From: Strongylocentrotus droebachiensis
Lineage: Eukaryota; Echinodermata; Echinoidea; Camarodonta; Strongylocentrotidae
Assembly: GCA_035222895.1 (NCBI GenBank)
Contig: JAVYIG010004985.1
Location: forward strand, 83,072-147,071
Length of the DNA stretch: 64,000 nt
Direction: 5' to 3'
Shown here in pieces: positions 32,061 to 44,713 of the stretch. Each line of letters begins with the position of its first letter. The stretch's first letter is position 1. The notes below the pieces were generated by a model. That model did not search any database. It was not told the origin of the DNA and worked only from the letters and a program-made list of their open reading frames with translations. The translations under genes and the position numbers were made by a program.

Positions 32061-32066
32061 AATAAA
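32061..32066 (+). terminator. Candidate MFAP1 polyadenylation signal
   Basis: AATAAA in TTTCAATAAAGTTA, about 1.1 kb after the stop codon. Other signals further on cannot be excluded. Confidence 0.4.
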
Positions 32067-32631
32067 GTTATTTTTTGCAGCTCAAAATTTGAAAAAAATT
32101 GCAAATGTTCAACATTGTGATTAGATATTTGGAGTTTGGACCATGTTATAATTTCATTTTTGTGAATTTAGACGATTCATGACAGTTTTTGAAAATAATA
32201 TGTGGTTAAATATAGGGCCTACGTAGGTATTAGTCTACATCCAACATATTTCAGACTCTGTTTTGTTGGTGTCAAGCTCAGACCCTTTATTGTTATAATG
32301 TAAAGTTCAGGGCCCCATAACACAAAATCTGACAATTGAATATACAATCACAGAGCTGACAACCATTTTTAGTTTGGAGGAATGGTTCCCTTTTTTCAGC
32401 CTTCAAATTAAAGTTTTGACCCTTTGGTTCCTCTACTTTTCTATAAAAAAAAGAACATACAGTATGTGTAAAATGCATGCAAAATACACGCTCTTCATAA
32501 TAATGCCTCAAGAAATTCTTGATGATAGCTTTGAAAGATTGCCTTGTATGCAATCAGTTGATAACTACAATGATGACTTGCAAATAACAATCTATAGATC
32601 ATTTTCTTAATGAAATCAAATTTAATGCACA

Positions 32632-32842
32632 AATCTTTGTAAGTGCCTCGTTACAATTTGTATCTCAATAGTCAGAATGCATATTGCCTACAGTATGTTA
32701 CTAGGTTGGACAAACATTATGGCTTGCTCTCCCTAACATCACATAATACATGATATTTGAATTGTGACTATTGAAATACAATTATTCATGACAGAGGAAT
32801 GGAATCATTTGTATGAGGCACCTCACAAAGAGCTTAATTTGT
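32632..32842. repeat. Fold-back MITE with CTTTGTGAGGTGCCTC-like ends, copy 1
   Basis: TTTGTAAGTGCCTCGTTACA and TCTCAATAGTCA are mirrored by GACTATTGAAATACAATTAT and GAGGCACCTCACAAAG. It shares internal blocks with 59573-59852. Confidence 0.7.
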
Positions 32843-34499
32843 TTACATTACGAGAATGGCTTATTTGCTAACTTGACTTTATGTTACAAGGTCCAAATCC
32901 TGACTTACTTCCTTACAAGGTCTGAAACTTGATACTAGTATAATCACACAGTCCTATTCATGTGTCTGCATATAGTGTTCATGAGCACATACAAAACAAA
33001 CAAAAGACCCAGGGCTATTAAACGCACTGTGAATAGCTGCTACCTTCCAAACCTGAACAAATGGAGGAGGTCAGATAGGGGATTAGTGTTGTAAAGAAAA
33101 GAATTCTTTAATACATGACCTTGCTTCACAGATAATTATAGCACAAGAAAGTGAAATATATAATTGCATAGTTTAGGGTCCTGCTAAAGACGTGTTTACC
33201 AACATATTCAAATGTTATGCATCCTGTTTAAAGAAAGGTTGTTCTTGACAAGTCAAAAGCTTTTTCCTGGCATAAAAACAAGTACTGTATGCAGACTGGA
33301 TTCCAAATATTGTAGTTCATTCATTAATAACACTTTTTAACAAGTTAATGAATACCTCTTCACTAGGTCCACACGAAAGAAACAAATCCATACATTTGAA
33401 TATGTTAGTAAACAGGTCATTCGTCGTGCCATATTAAACTATGGTTGTACATTATATGAAGTACCATTTAAAAATAAAATGGTTTAGCAAAAGCCCGACA
33501 AAAAAACTTAATATGGTCATGAAAATAAAATCAAAAATGTTATTATGATTTTTTTTTGTCTGGCTTGTCAAGTCTGTTTCCCTGTATTTTTTGAATTTTT
33601 TAAATAGTGGTATATTTTTTAATTAAATAATTAGATGGCTTTTCATTTCCTGGTTGACTTTTAAAAGGGGCTTCTCATTTGTTCAATGCCTGATGCATGG
33701 GCTGTGTTTCATGCAACACTTTACCCATGATAAATTTCAAGTTACCCGACCGGTAATGTAAGTTACTGAAATTTTTTAATTTGAGTGTCTGTCACCAAAA
33801 TCTATCACAGAATTGTGTAAGATGTTATTCATAGTTAGTTTGTTATGAATTTGGGCGTAGATTAACTCCAGGAAGCTCCGATGCCGATGTATTAGGGAGC
33901 TTCCTAGAGTTAGGCATAGTTCTGAAAAAATTTACACTGTTGTCATTGATCATGTAAATTTTTGTTTACTGTTATGAAGATTTGTTTGAAACTCATTTAA
34001 AATAAGAGAAATGTTGATTCTATTCAGTGTCGCAAAGTCATTTCATACATGTATAAATTGTTGTATAGAATTCTTGAATAAGATGTGTAAATACATTGAC
34101 AAATAAACACATTTCTGTCTTTTTGGTCTTTATTGTCTGTAAAGTATGTTGTGCAGTAAGGCCTTGTTCCAATATGACGCAGTAAACCACCACCCCCCAA
34201 GAAAGGAAATGTGAATTCGCTTTCAACTTATGAATTTTAAATGTTTAATTCCAGATGTTTGTACGTTACGTGATTCAAAATTGATTCAACCACTGTATTT
34301 GTTGATTTAAGATTAGCTCTGCGGCATTATGAAAATGGCGCTATTTCTTACAAAGAAGTTTCAAAACTGACAGTAAAATTTCACACGCAATATCTGAAAG
34401 ATGTATTTTAAACACTCCCCAAATTTCATGGACTATACACAAGTCTGCAAAAGAAACATTTTGCCTTTAAAAAAAAATTCCAGTAATGAATGAGACAGA
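32843..34499. other. Intergenic sequence, no supported gene
   Basis: AT-rich. Apart from the MITE at 33191-33416 I recognise no repeat or ORF with coding character. Confidence 0.5.
33191..33416. repeat. MITE with GTTTACTAACATATTCAAAT ends, copy 2
   Basis: GTTTACCAACATATTCAAAT and, reversed, GTTTACTAACATATTCAAAT bound a 226-bp segment. It is a diverged reverse copy of 48-272. Confidence 0.75.
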
Positions 34500-36441
34500 C
34501 ATAATTATGAGACTGCATGAGAGATCGATCATGACGAAAGAGAAATAGTCAAATAGAGGAGGATGTAGAGAAGATAACAGACAGATAGGCAGAAAGACAA
34601 TATGGAAGAGAGAGAGAGAGGGGGGGGGAGATAGGAAATGAGGTTTATTAGATGAATTGACAATGTTGGTTGATCGGCACATATGAGTCAAGGGGGTTGC
34701 ATGTTCGATTTCGATGGCACGACGAGAAAGGAAACTGTGCTGTCTATTGTCGATAGGTGGCGCTTTCAACTTTCAAGTTTCGCCACGGCCTTCCACAGAT
34801 CCACAGATCTAGATCTTGCTTCTGAATGACACACCGTCCAGTATACCCTACTTGAGTGGCTCAGCTTGGAGGGGCAAATAGGGGGAGGGGGCATGCAGAC
34901 AGAAAGCCTTTTAGCATCATTGTCTATGAAAACTTCTCTTCAAAATGACATATTGCCCCCTTCCTGGTATATCAAGTTATGACGAAGTGCCCCTGACTTG
35001 GTGGGTAGATCTATACCCAAGCAATAAATATTGTTTAGTTTTAAGTTTAGCCCTTTCCTCACAAAATGTGCTCTTTATAATTATCTATGTGCCCCTTCTA
35101 GTGACAATGCTCTTTATGCAATGAATATTTTACTTTTGGACATTGCTCCGACGACCGTCCGTAACTTTTGCAACAAAACAAAAACAAAAACGATTTTCTC
35201 TCTTTGCCGGGCGCTAGCCGGACACTCGCCAAACAATTTTATTGGTCCCCTTTTTCCCCTTTTTTTCGTGAGCGGTAGATAATTTTATTATGAATAATAT
35301 TATTAAAGCAAAGCGCTGCAAGAATTTTTAAATGAGGGTGAGGGTGATGGGGGGGGGGTGGGGAGGGGTCGGACCAATTAGTACCTACAAGTCAGCTGAA
35401 AATGTCACAATTTGCTGTCAAGGGAAATAACGGTTGTTGGATTTTTCAAATTTGCATACAAACATTTGTTCATATTCTGCTAAACAAGCTTTTCAAAATG
35501 TCAACAGCTTTCTTTAAAGATTTGTTAACAGCTTAGGTATTTATAAATTCGAATTTGCCGACAGACTAAAAAGAACTTCAGATCCCACCCCACCCCTTTT
35601 TCGACGCCCCTGTTTGGAAATATATTTTGCTAAGACATTGCATCTAACATATTCACACATACAAATTATAACTATGACTATTAAGATTTAAAATTGATTT
35701 ACCTCTGTAATAATTTCTTAACACGGGTCAACCATTTTGCTGAGGTGGTGGCTTAGGAAATAATACGCTAAAACAAAGATTATTTCCCTGAAAAAAAATC
35801 GGTCAGAAATAAAAAAAATTAAAAACTCTTTTATGGCTATCCATCTTGCAGATACACCATTTGATGTTCTTTTTCAAACTTTATTAAACGCAACGGATTT
35901 TTATATATTTGTTAAATGAAGTTATTATTCCAAGAAAACGGATGATGTGGATTAATCAGATGTTCTCAAATCTTCTCCTGCAAAAAAAAAAAAGAATAAT
36001 AAAGGGGAAACTTATACTATCATTTTTACGTTCCGTAGACAGAATTGTCATTAATAAGACTTCATATGCTCACTTGACCTGCTATATCATATTAGCTTTG
36101 GGAACAGTTTTAAGTAATTTGTAGCTTTTCGATTTAATTTTATCATGCAACGCTCACCTTTAATGGAGATAATTTTCTCCTACATCACACGGAAAATGTT
36201 TTCTCCCTGTGCTACAAGCTACCAGGGATTTCCTCAAGCGGAGCTGTATAACACTTTTCAAGAGAAAGATAGGGAAGAGTGGGAGCATGGCTGATAAGAA
36301 ATTTATCTCAAAATTCGAAGTGAATAACAAATTGTTTCAGAGAAAGAGTGAGAGAGCATGTAGAGAATGGAAAATAGGAAACGTGAGGGGAGGAGATGAG
36401 AGAAAGAACGAGAGAAAGAAAGACAGATACATGTAGGGAAG

Positions 36442-36491
<50 letters not shown>

Positions 36492-37110
36492 ATTATTATC
36501 CACACTCTATTGAATTTTTAATTGACTTTAACAAGTGATCTTCTATACTAAAATATATACTAGGCCCTAAGATTATTTTCTAGAGCTATTATCATCATAA
36601 TATTATGATATAAATATTATGATAACAATTATTATTATTTTGAGAAGCTAATGTGATTTCATCTATAACTTCGGAAACTGAAATTTTTCTTTGGTTTGTT
36701 TTCATAATTACGTTCGAATTTGATTCAGCATTTACATGAGGAAATACAGCTATATGGATGAAATAATAATAGTTCAAAAACGAAAGAAGTAATCTAAACC
36801 ATTGCAAGCACTACTTGTAAGTGGATTCTCAATTTCTTTTAAAATACTACTCAATTTATAACAATACTATATTTATATAGGCCTACCTTGTATATATCGA
36901 AACTTGCGTTTATATCTTATCGACATTTTAATATTGTATAAGTACAAATAGGTTTCATTTTCTACGACGTTTGTTACATTGTAAATGTCATTTTTATATT
37001 AAGTATGTAAGCCTTCTAATACGATTTGATTGAGTTTTGGAAGTAAATTTATTTGAATTGAATTGTTGAACTGAATTGAAAGCTATAATGAAGAAGAAGA
37101 AGATAAAAAG
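34500..37110 (+). repeat. Segmental duplication, copy 1
   Basis: Blocks of this segment recur in the same order at 37380-45340. Shared blocks include the GATGAATTGACAATGTT region, the GGCGCTTTCAACTTTCAAG region, TCTATGTGCCCCTTCTAGTG, the GAAATAACGGTTGTTGGA block (35427 and 44728) and the GAAGCTAATGTGATTTC block (36644 and 44895). Copy 1 has about 1 kb (35520-36540) absent from copy 2. No protein gene is visible in either copy. Confidence 0.85.
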
Positions 37111-37530
37111 GGGGGGGGGAGAAAGGAAATGAAAGAAAAAAGAGGGGAAATGTGCAAAAAAAAAGGGTAGGACATAAAAGGCAGACTTTTTAAATACTGT
37201 CCAAAACAATCTCCATTTCATTTTGAAATTCAATATACTCGTTTGAACACGTACACTCGCAATCATACATAATCAATTACAATAATAACAAGGGATACGA
37301 TAAAACAAAGTTTAACACTAAATTGAATTATAGGCCTACATGAGATATTAGGTTTGCAATCCCGAGATTATGGATGGTGAGAGAGAAATAGACAGGGATT
37401 TAGAGAAGATGACATACATATAGGCAGAAAGGCAATATGGCAGAGAGAGAGAGATGCGAAATTAGGTTTATTAGATGAATTGACAATGTTGTATATTTGA
37501 TAGGCCGGGCACATTATGAGTCAAGGGGGT

Positions 37531-37897
37531 AGAGGTGTCGTGGACGAGTGGATATGTCAACGGACTGTGGATCACAAGGTCCGCGGTTCAAGTCCCACCT
37601 CGGCACTAATGTCCTTTGGCAAGACATTGATCTACATTTGCCACTCTCCACCCAGGTGTTAAATGGGTACCCGGTAGGATGCGAAAGCTAATGTGCTTAG
37701 ATTAGCAAGTGTGCGCTTGTAAAAATGACGCCTGGCTGGAATGCTCCCCAGGGAGTGGAGAATGTGCATGCATTGTGTGCGGGTAAGCCTGAATCCGATG
37801 ACCGGGGTAATAATATATATATCTGTAAAGCGCTTTGAGAGGGCCTTCGGTCTTGAAAAGCGCTATATAAGAACTAGCTATTATTATTATCATTATT
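37531..37897 (+). mobile_element. tRNA-derived SINE, full length
   Basis: The head GAGGTGTCGTGGACGAGTGG includes an A-box-like TGGACGAGTGG (37541-37551), and GGTTCAAGTCC (37585-37595) is the B box. A conserved body follows (CACTAATGTCCTTTGGCAAG, then GTAAAGCGCTTTGAGAGGG and AAAAGCGCTATATAAGAAC), ending in a (TTA/ATT)n tail. The paralogous site near 34688 lacks it. Boxes A and B would direct RNA polymerase III. Confidence 0.88.
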
Positions 37898-38151
37898 GTT
37901 GCATGCTTTATTTCGATATGGCACGACGAGAAAGGAAACTGTGCTGTCTATTGTCGGTAGGTGGCGCTTTCAACTTTCAAGTTTCGCCAGGGCCTGGCCT
38001 TCCACAGATCTAGATCTTGCTTCTGAATGACACACCGCCCTGTATACCCTACTTGAGTGGCTCAGCTTGGAGGGGCAAATAGGGGGAGGGGAGAACGCAG
38101 ACAGAAAGCCTTTTTAGAACCATGTATATGGACAATCCTCTTCAAAATGAC

Positions 38152-38238
38152 AGGGTTAGGGTTAGGGTTAGGGTTAGGGTTAGGGTTAGGGGTTAGGGTT
38201 AGGGTTAGGGTTAGGGTTAGGGTTAGGGTTAGGGTTAG
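38152..38238 (+). repeat. Interstitial telomeric repeat (TTAGGG)n
   Basis: About 14 head-to-tail TTAGGG units with one extra G. The array lies between CAAAATGACA and TTCCTGGTA. The paralogous sequence at about 34951-34975 has only a few bases there, so the array is a local gain. Confidence 0.95.
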
Positions 38239-39637
38239 TTCCTGGTACATGTATATCGATTTATGAAGAATGTGCCCCTGACTTGGTAGGTAAGCCTACC
38301 TAAGCAATAAATACCCTTTGCTTAAAAATAATCATGCTCTTCATGATTATCTATGTGCCCCTTCTAGTGTCAACAATGCTCTTTATGCAATGAATATTTT
38401 ACTTTTGGACATTGTTCCGACGACCGTCCGTAACTTTTGCGACAAGAAAAAAAAAAAATCGATTGTCTCTCTTTGCCGGGCGCTATATAACCGGACACTC
38501 GCCAAACAATTTTATTAGTCCCCTTTTTTTTCTCTTTTTTTTCGTGAGCGGTAGATAGTTTTAGTATTAATAATATTATTAAAGCAAAGCATTGCCAGAA
38601 CATTTTAAATGAGGGTGAGGGGGGGGGGGGGGTCGGACCAATTAGTAGGCCTACCTACAATTCAGCTGAAGTCATAGGGGAAAGTGGGGCATAACGGACC
38701 CGGGGGGCAAAATGGAACTTTGAAATTAGCATATGTTAAAAAAGGTCGCCCGCTGTGCAAATTCTTTGAAGAAGAGAAGATGCCAAACTAACTTCAGCAC
38801 TGAATTTTCATCCGGTTACATCGAGGCACATCGGAGTAAGGTCCCATCCAAAAAATTACAGCCTCATGATCTAAGGTAAGGGGGTGTTCATATGGCTGAA
38901 ATTTGGTAATTTTGGTATCGATTCTAATCAAATTTTTGTATATATTATAATCATAAAGATATCAACGTTAGATTCGCCTGTTTGCATGCCAACTATGCTT
39001 CAAGGATTTTCTACGCAAACTTTTATTAAAAAATATGTCATTGGGGCAAAATGGACCATATAGGTACGGGGCAAAATGGAACAGGGTTCCGTTTTGCCCC
39101 AATTGAAAATAACATAGCAGGGTTCCGTTTTGCCCCAATGGAAAATAACATATCTTGTTTTCGCCCTTTTTATAGGGGCTTGTTTACCAATGTTTCTTGT
39201 TCCATTCTGAAAGTACAGTTGGTTCATGAAACAATCGATAGTTGTTCTAGTTTCCCAGCCAGTTTTAGATGTATGTGCCTAGCAGTTGGTTTATGTGACT
39301 AGTGGTTGTATCAGAACGAAAATGTGACCCAGATTACAGTCTAAGAAATTCAGAGTGTAGTGCACATTTTACAAGTCTACATTTTCTACTTTTAAACCAG
39401 GCTTTATTACGATTACCTTTCCAGTTTTGCCCCATAACAGTGGCGGATCCAGGGGGGGGGGGGGCCGAAACGGCCGCGGCCCCCCCTATTGGCGGCGCAA
39501 AAAAAAAGAGAAAAAAAAGAAAGGAGAAGAGAAGAGAAGAAAAAAAGGAGAAGAGAAAAGAAAAGAGAAGAGAAAAGAAAAGAGAAGAGAAAAGAAAAGA
39601 AGAGAGAGAGAAAAAAAAAGGTGAAAGGAAAAAGAAG

Positions 39638-39667
39638 ATACCCCCCCCCCCCCCCCCCCCCCCCCCC
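39638..39667. repeat. Long C run
   Basis: About 29 consecutive C after a GAAAAGA-rich tract. The complement is a long G run with quadruplex potential. Confidence 0.8.
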
Positions 39668-40900
39668 ACCTCACTCCCACTCCGGGGACGGAGGGACCGA
39701 ATTTGTGTTCCCAATGAATCTCCGATAAAGGGTTACTTTTCACGCAACAAAGTCCGGCCCGTAATACACAAAAATCCGGCCCGCACTGACTTTACACACC
39801 GAAGATAAAGGGGTGCTTTCAAAGAGAGGGAACATACATGCGCGTACCCTAGATAACACTGAGTGGGTGGGTGGGAGGGGGGGGGGGGGGGGGGGGGGGG
39901 AGGGGGAAGAGAAAAGTCGGGTGAAAAAGGGGGAAAGACAAAGAAATTGCGCTAAGTGACAGTGACGACGAATAAGGGAAAAACTGTAATCGGGAGATTT
40001 GGGGTCACTCCAGAAGGCTTGGGAAACGCTATTGAATAGAGGGGGCCGGGCCGGCCGCATAAAATCTCGAGCCACGGATTCAAAGTTAAACGTTAAAAAC
40101 AGCCCCTGCTTTTTGAAAACAAAATGAAAAGGGCAGAATATTTTGGATGTCTTTCAAATAGAAGCTATATACTCAACAGTCAATTTTAAATTAGCGGTAG
40201 GGCCGCTTCACAACTCTTATTTTGCCCTTCGTTTGAATCCAGCTCATACCAACTCGCTTGTGCTTATATTTGAACTCATGTTGGTAGTAATCATGGACAT
40301 GGGCGGCGATCCTGGGCCCGATATAGGGACACGTCCCCCCTGGAAATTTAGATATATAGCTAGAAAGAAATATACATGTAGCGGAAAGAACGTACATATT
40401 GGGCTTAGGGATTTTCTAGAATGCATAATTTCAGCATTCTACATTGCAAAATCTCGCTTGGTTGCTACGCCCCAGCCCTCGCCCGATAACACAAAACTAT
40501 GATATGACGCTCCCGGTAGTGATTATTCCATGGTTGGTGTAATAGATATTTTTTTCCCTTTCATTTCTACTTTAATTTTCCCTTTAAAGCATGCGTAGCT
40601 AGGGGCGGTAGAGGCAGTAAGAGGACATAGGACGAAAAAGGAGCAGACAAAGAAACATTTTTGAAAATTCTGACAAGTCGAGAACGGTACAACAAATCGT
40701 CTTCTTTCTCTATTATTTTATTTAATGAAATGTAAGCTTCTTTCTCTAATAATTTCATTAAACTATAAAAGGTCAAAGCTTCCCCGCCTCGCGCGGAAGG
40801 GGGAAATGAATTCAAACAAGGAATAAGAATCAGGAATATAATTCGTATATTTATGTCGTCGAGGAAAATGACCATTTGCGCATACGCAAGTTCTATAGAT

Positions 40901-41469
40901 CAGGCCTTCTCAACTGGCGGCGCGCGCGCCACTCGTGGCGCTAGCGGTCAGTCAGAGTGGCGCGCGGCTGTTCCCCAAAAATAATAAAAAAATAAAATAA
41001 AAAAATAAATTCAAGAAAGAAAAAATAAAAAAAGAATATTTTAAAATAAAAAAACTCAGCAAAATCAAAAAGTTGCAGTCGAAGTTGAGCCCAAAATGTA
41101 AGCAAGCTATTTTGTTTGTTTTATTTTCACTAAATTTTGACATTTTCCGTATTTATTGCACCAAAATAACTTCATATAAATTAACTTCCCGTGTAGATTT
41201 TAGCCAGGAATTGTACTAATTATTTCACATCAATATAAAATTATGATTGATGTTTTATGGAACAAAAAGGTCTTAAAAAATGCGACATCTGGGCCTTAAA
41301 AAAGCGCTCAAATCCACTAGCTTCCGGCGGCTTCGCCCCCTGGACCCCACCCTCTATCGGCTCGGTCGCTACGCTCCCTCGAAACACAGTCACCAAACAT
41401 ACAGGTTGGCACTTCAACCTCAATAATTTGTTGTTTTGGCGCTTCTAAGAAACTAGTTGAGAAGGCCTG
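40901..41469. mobile_element. Non-autonomous hAT-like element with 8-bp target duplication
   Basis: Perfect 15-bp inverted ends CAGGCCTTCTCAACT lie at 40901-40915 and 41455-41469. The flanks are identical 8-mers CTATAGAT (40893-40900 and 41470-41477). Eight-base duplications and CAG...CTG ends with TTCTCAA are hAT hallmarks. The 569-bp interior is AT-rich with GC-rich patches and carries no transposase. Confidence 0.9.
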
Positions 41470-41909
41470 CTATAGATAGTCCGTAGGAAAAACAATTTAG
41501 CCTTCGGCCCCGGGTTTATAGGGTTAAATTTGTAAATATAGGGACATTTAATTTTGTCGGTAATTGGGGGCTAGTTTTGTCGGTAATTGTTGGCATCTAC
41601 ACCCCCCCCCCCCCCACTAAAAAAGGTCTAGCAACGCCCCTGACCATTATACATCATTTTCTAAGTGATGGGACTCAAAATAAAAAGTTCGCATCTTCCT
41701 GACGAAATACTCAATCTTTATGTTACTACTTGAAAGTGTGTCGTCTTATTTCGGAGTTCATTATAATAAAACACTACAGTTTGCAGCTGTCAGTATTTCG
41801 AAATATGTCCAATTCTTTTACTTTATGGTTGTCAAATTTGGCATGTGCGTGCATGCGCTGGAGGGGGAAACTGAATTCAGAGAAGGATTAAGAGTCGATA
41901 ATGGAACAA

Positions 41910-43615
41910 CGAATTATCTTCTTTCTCTAATAATTTCATTAAACTATAAAAGGTCAAAGCTTCCGCGCCTCGCGCGGAAGGGGGAAATGAATTAAAACAA
42001 GGAATAAGAATCAGGAATGGGACAACGAATCATCTTCTTTCTCTAATAATTTAATGAAACGTCAAAGCTTCCGCGCGTCGCGCGGGAGAGGGGAAACTGA
42101 ATTCAGACAATGATTAAGAATCGAGAACGGTACAACGAATCGTCTTCTTTCTCTAATAATTTAATGAAATGTCAAAGCTTCCGCTCTTCGCGCGGGAGGG
42201 GGTGAAACTCAATTCAGACAAGGATTAAGAGTCGAGAACGGTACAACGAATCGTCTTCTTTCTCTAATGATTTAATGAAACGTCAAAGCTTCCGCGCTTC
42301 GCGCGGGAGGGGTTGAAACTCAATTCAGACAAGGACTAAGAGTCGAGAACGATACAACGAATCGTCTTCTTTCTCTAATGATTTAATGAAACGTCAAAGC
42401 TTCCGCGCTTCGCGCGGGAGGGGGTGAAACTCAATTCAGACAAGGATTAAGAGTCGAGAACGGAACAACGAATCGTCTTCTTTCTCTAATGATGTAATGA
42501 AACGTCGAAGCTTCCGCGCTTCGCGCGGGAGGGGGTGTAACTCAATTCAGACAAGGATTAAGAGTCGAGAACGGTACAACGAATCGTCTTCTTTCTCTAA
42601 TGATTTAATGAAACGTCAAAGCTTCCGCGCTTCGCGCGGGAGGGGGTGAAACTCAATTCAGACAAGGATTAAGAGTCGAGAACGGTACAACGAATCGTCT
42701 TCTTTCTCTAAGGATTTAATGAAACGTCAAAGCTTCCGCGCTTCGCGCGGGAGAGGGTATAACTCAATTCAGACAAGGATTAAGAGTCGAGAATGGTACA
42801 ACGAATCGTCTTCTTTCTCTAATGATTTAATGAAACGTCAAAGCTTCCGCGCTTCGCGCGGGAGGGGGTGAAACTCAATTCAGACAAGGATTAAGAGTCG
42901 AGAACGGTACAACGAATCGTCTTCTTTCTCTAAGGATTTAATGAAACGTCAAAGCTTCCGCGCTTTGCGCGGGAGGGGGTGAAACTCAATTCAGACAAGG
43001 ATTAAGAGTCGAGAACGGTACAACGAATCGTCTTCTTTCTCTAATGATTTAATGAAACGTCAAAGCTTCCGCGCTTCGCGCGGGAGGTGGTAAAACTCAA
43101 TTCAGACAAGGATTAAGAGTCGAGAACGGTACAACGAATCGTCTTCTTTCTCTAATGATTTAATGAAAAGTCAAAGCTTCCGCGCATCGCGCGGGAGGGG
43201 GTGAAACTCAATTCAGACAAGGATTAAGAGTCGAGAACGGTACAACAAATCGTCTTCTTTCTCTAAGGATTTAATGAAACGTCAAAGCTTCCGCGCTTCG
43301 CGCGGGAGGGGGTGAAACTCAATTCAGACAAGGATTAAGAGTCGAGAACGGTACAACGAATCGTCTTCTTTCTCTAATGATTTATTAAACGTCAAAGCGT
43401 CCGAGCTTCGCGCGGAGGGGGGAAACTGAATTCAGACAAGGATTAAGAATCGAGAACGGTACAACAAATCGTCTTCTTTCTCTAATAATTTAATGAAACG
43501 TTAAGCTTCTGCGTTTTGCGCTGGAGGGGAGAGACTGAATTCAGAGAAGGATTGAGGGTCGAGAATGGAACAACGAATTATCTTCTTTCTCTAATAATTA
43601 CATGAAACATCAAAG
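41910..43615. repeat. Tandem satellite array, 111-bp unit, about 16 copies
   Basis: The unit includes TCGTCTTCTTTCTCTAATGA, AAACGTCAAAGCTTCCGCGC, TTCGCGCGGGAGGGGG and ACAAGGATTAAGAGTCGAGA. Successive TCGTCTTC words fall at 42251, 42362 and 42473, a spacing of exactly 111 bp. Central units are nearly identical while those at both edges are more diverged, a pattern expected from unequal exchange. Each unit contains the near-palindrome CCGCGCTTCGCGCGG. Isolated decayed units occur at about 40675-40830. Confidence 0.95.
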
Positions 43616-44309
43616 TAATGGGGGGGGGGGGGCACCGAGCTGCCCGAAAATGAATTTTGTATATCTTTTCTCGTATATTTTGTCGATAAATAACACTTTC
43701 ACAACATATATATTATCCTCAAATTTTTGTTCGCTCGCTTCGCTCACTAGCAGAATTGTGAAACCAGAAAATTACTTTTTCGGGCAAGAGTCTTCAGCCC
43801 CCCCCCCCCCGATGAAAATGTCAAAAATTGTACCGGTATGGTGCTTCTAATATGACCTTGTCAGTATTGGTATGTTGAGTTGTAAAACGGTCTGCGCAAT
43901 TTTCAAATTTCCGGCCCCCCCTATTGAAAAATCCTGGATCCGCGCCTGCATAAATGTTTGAAACTACTATAGGCTTTCATTATGCAGCTCTGCCCACCAA
44001 GTATGCTTAAAGTTACACATTACTCAATATAGAACGTTAGAGTTCTGATGGGGCAATGGATCCGTAGATCCATTTTGCCCCAGGGGGGAGTGCCATTATG
44101 CCCCAGGGGTGGGGCAAGTTGGATTTTTCATTTGTAAAATTCGTTTCGAGTTTCTCTGCAATTTTACCGTGGTTTTTGTCGGTTTTTCGTTGACATAATA
44201 AAGTGCATACAACATCTATCTGAAACTGTTTTTTTTACTGTTTTTGTGTCGTTGATGACGTCATATTGCAAGTTTGAAATTAAGTGTTCCATTATGCCCC
44301 ACTTTCCCC

Positions 44310-44713
44310 AACTACAAGTCATAATTTTCTCCTTTTCATAATACATCAATCTATCTCTTTTGTAAATATTTCCCATGTGTAATTGTTTCTAGTCTGTTAA
44401 GGTAGTTTAGTTGTAAAGTATTTTTCTTTAAAGAAATTAAAGCATTCAGGTATTAAATTCGGTTTGAGGACCTTGCTCTAACAAGCCCAGCTTGATCTTA
44501 CATATTAACTTTTGTATAGAATTTCTTTATAGTAAATAACAAGAGTTGTATGTTGAACATTACTATTGCACTTCAAATTATGTTTGTTATATTGATGATT
44601 TACTGTTCCAGTTACCTGATTTGAAATTCAGAATTTCAAATAGAATATCACATAGAATCTATGTACAAATGTTTGTGAAAGAAGTAATAAAACGAACTAT
44701 GAACTATGAACTA
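44310..44713 (+). mobile_element. Possible 3' end of a non-LTR retrotransposon
   Basis: AT-rich, non-coding sequence with AATAAA and a terminal reiteration GAACTATGAACTATGAACTA directly before the resumption of duplicated sequence. Simple-repeat tails of this kind end many CR1/L2-like elements. No ORF remains, so this is tentative. Confidence 0.4.

Larger units (their letters stand above)
39438..43948. mobile_element. TIR element with CAGTGGCGGATCCAG-like ends enclosing a satellite array
   Basis: The left end reads CAGTGGCGGATCCAGG and the right end, reversed, CAGGCGCGGATCCAGG. Both adjoin G-rich then CCCCCCCTATTG-type sequence. CATAA flanks both sides (39433-39437, 43949-43953), a likely 5-bp target duplication. 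The interior holds purine-rich tracts, C and G runs over 20 bp, the hAT-like MITE and the 111-bp tandem array. No transposase is visible. CAG...CTG ends suggest an hAT relative, but class is uncertain. Confidence 0.65.
38677..44309. mobile_element. Outer TIR element with GGGGAAAGTGGGGCATAA ends
   Basis: GGGGAAAGTGGGGCATAA at 38677-38694 recurs reversed at 44292-44309. Inside, GGGGCAAAATGG and its complement occur several times near both ends (about 38700-39130 and 44040-44120). The related CAGTGGCGGATCCAG element sits within it. I could not identify a clear target duplication or transposase, so class is unassigned. Confidence 0.6.

Noticed and set aside
38057-38266. Gly-Leu and Val-Arg repeat ORFs
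   Set aside because: They are translations of the TTAGGG array.
39302-39808. 168-codon ORF rich in Lys, Glu, Arg and Pro
   Set aside because: It reads through a GAA/GAG-rich tract and a C run; composition is that of repeats and no splice context exists.
41910-43615. CRISPR-like array of regularly spaced repeats
   Set aside because: The whole 111-bp unit is conserved, with no variable spacers, in a eukaryotic genome; it is a satellite.
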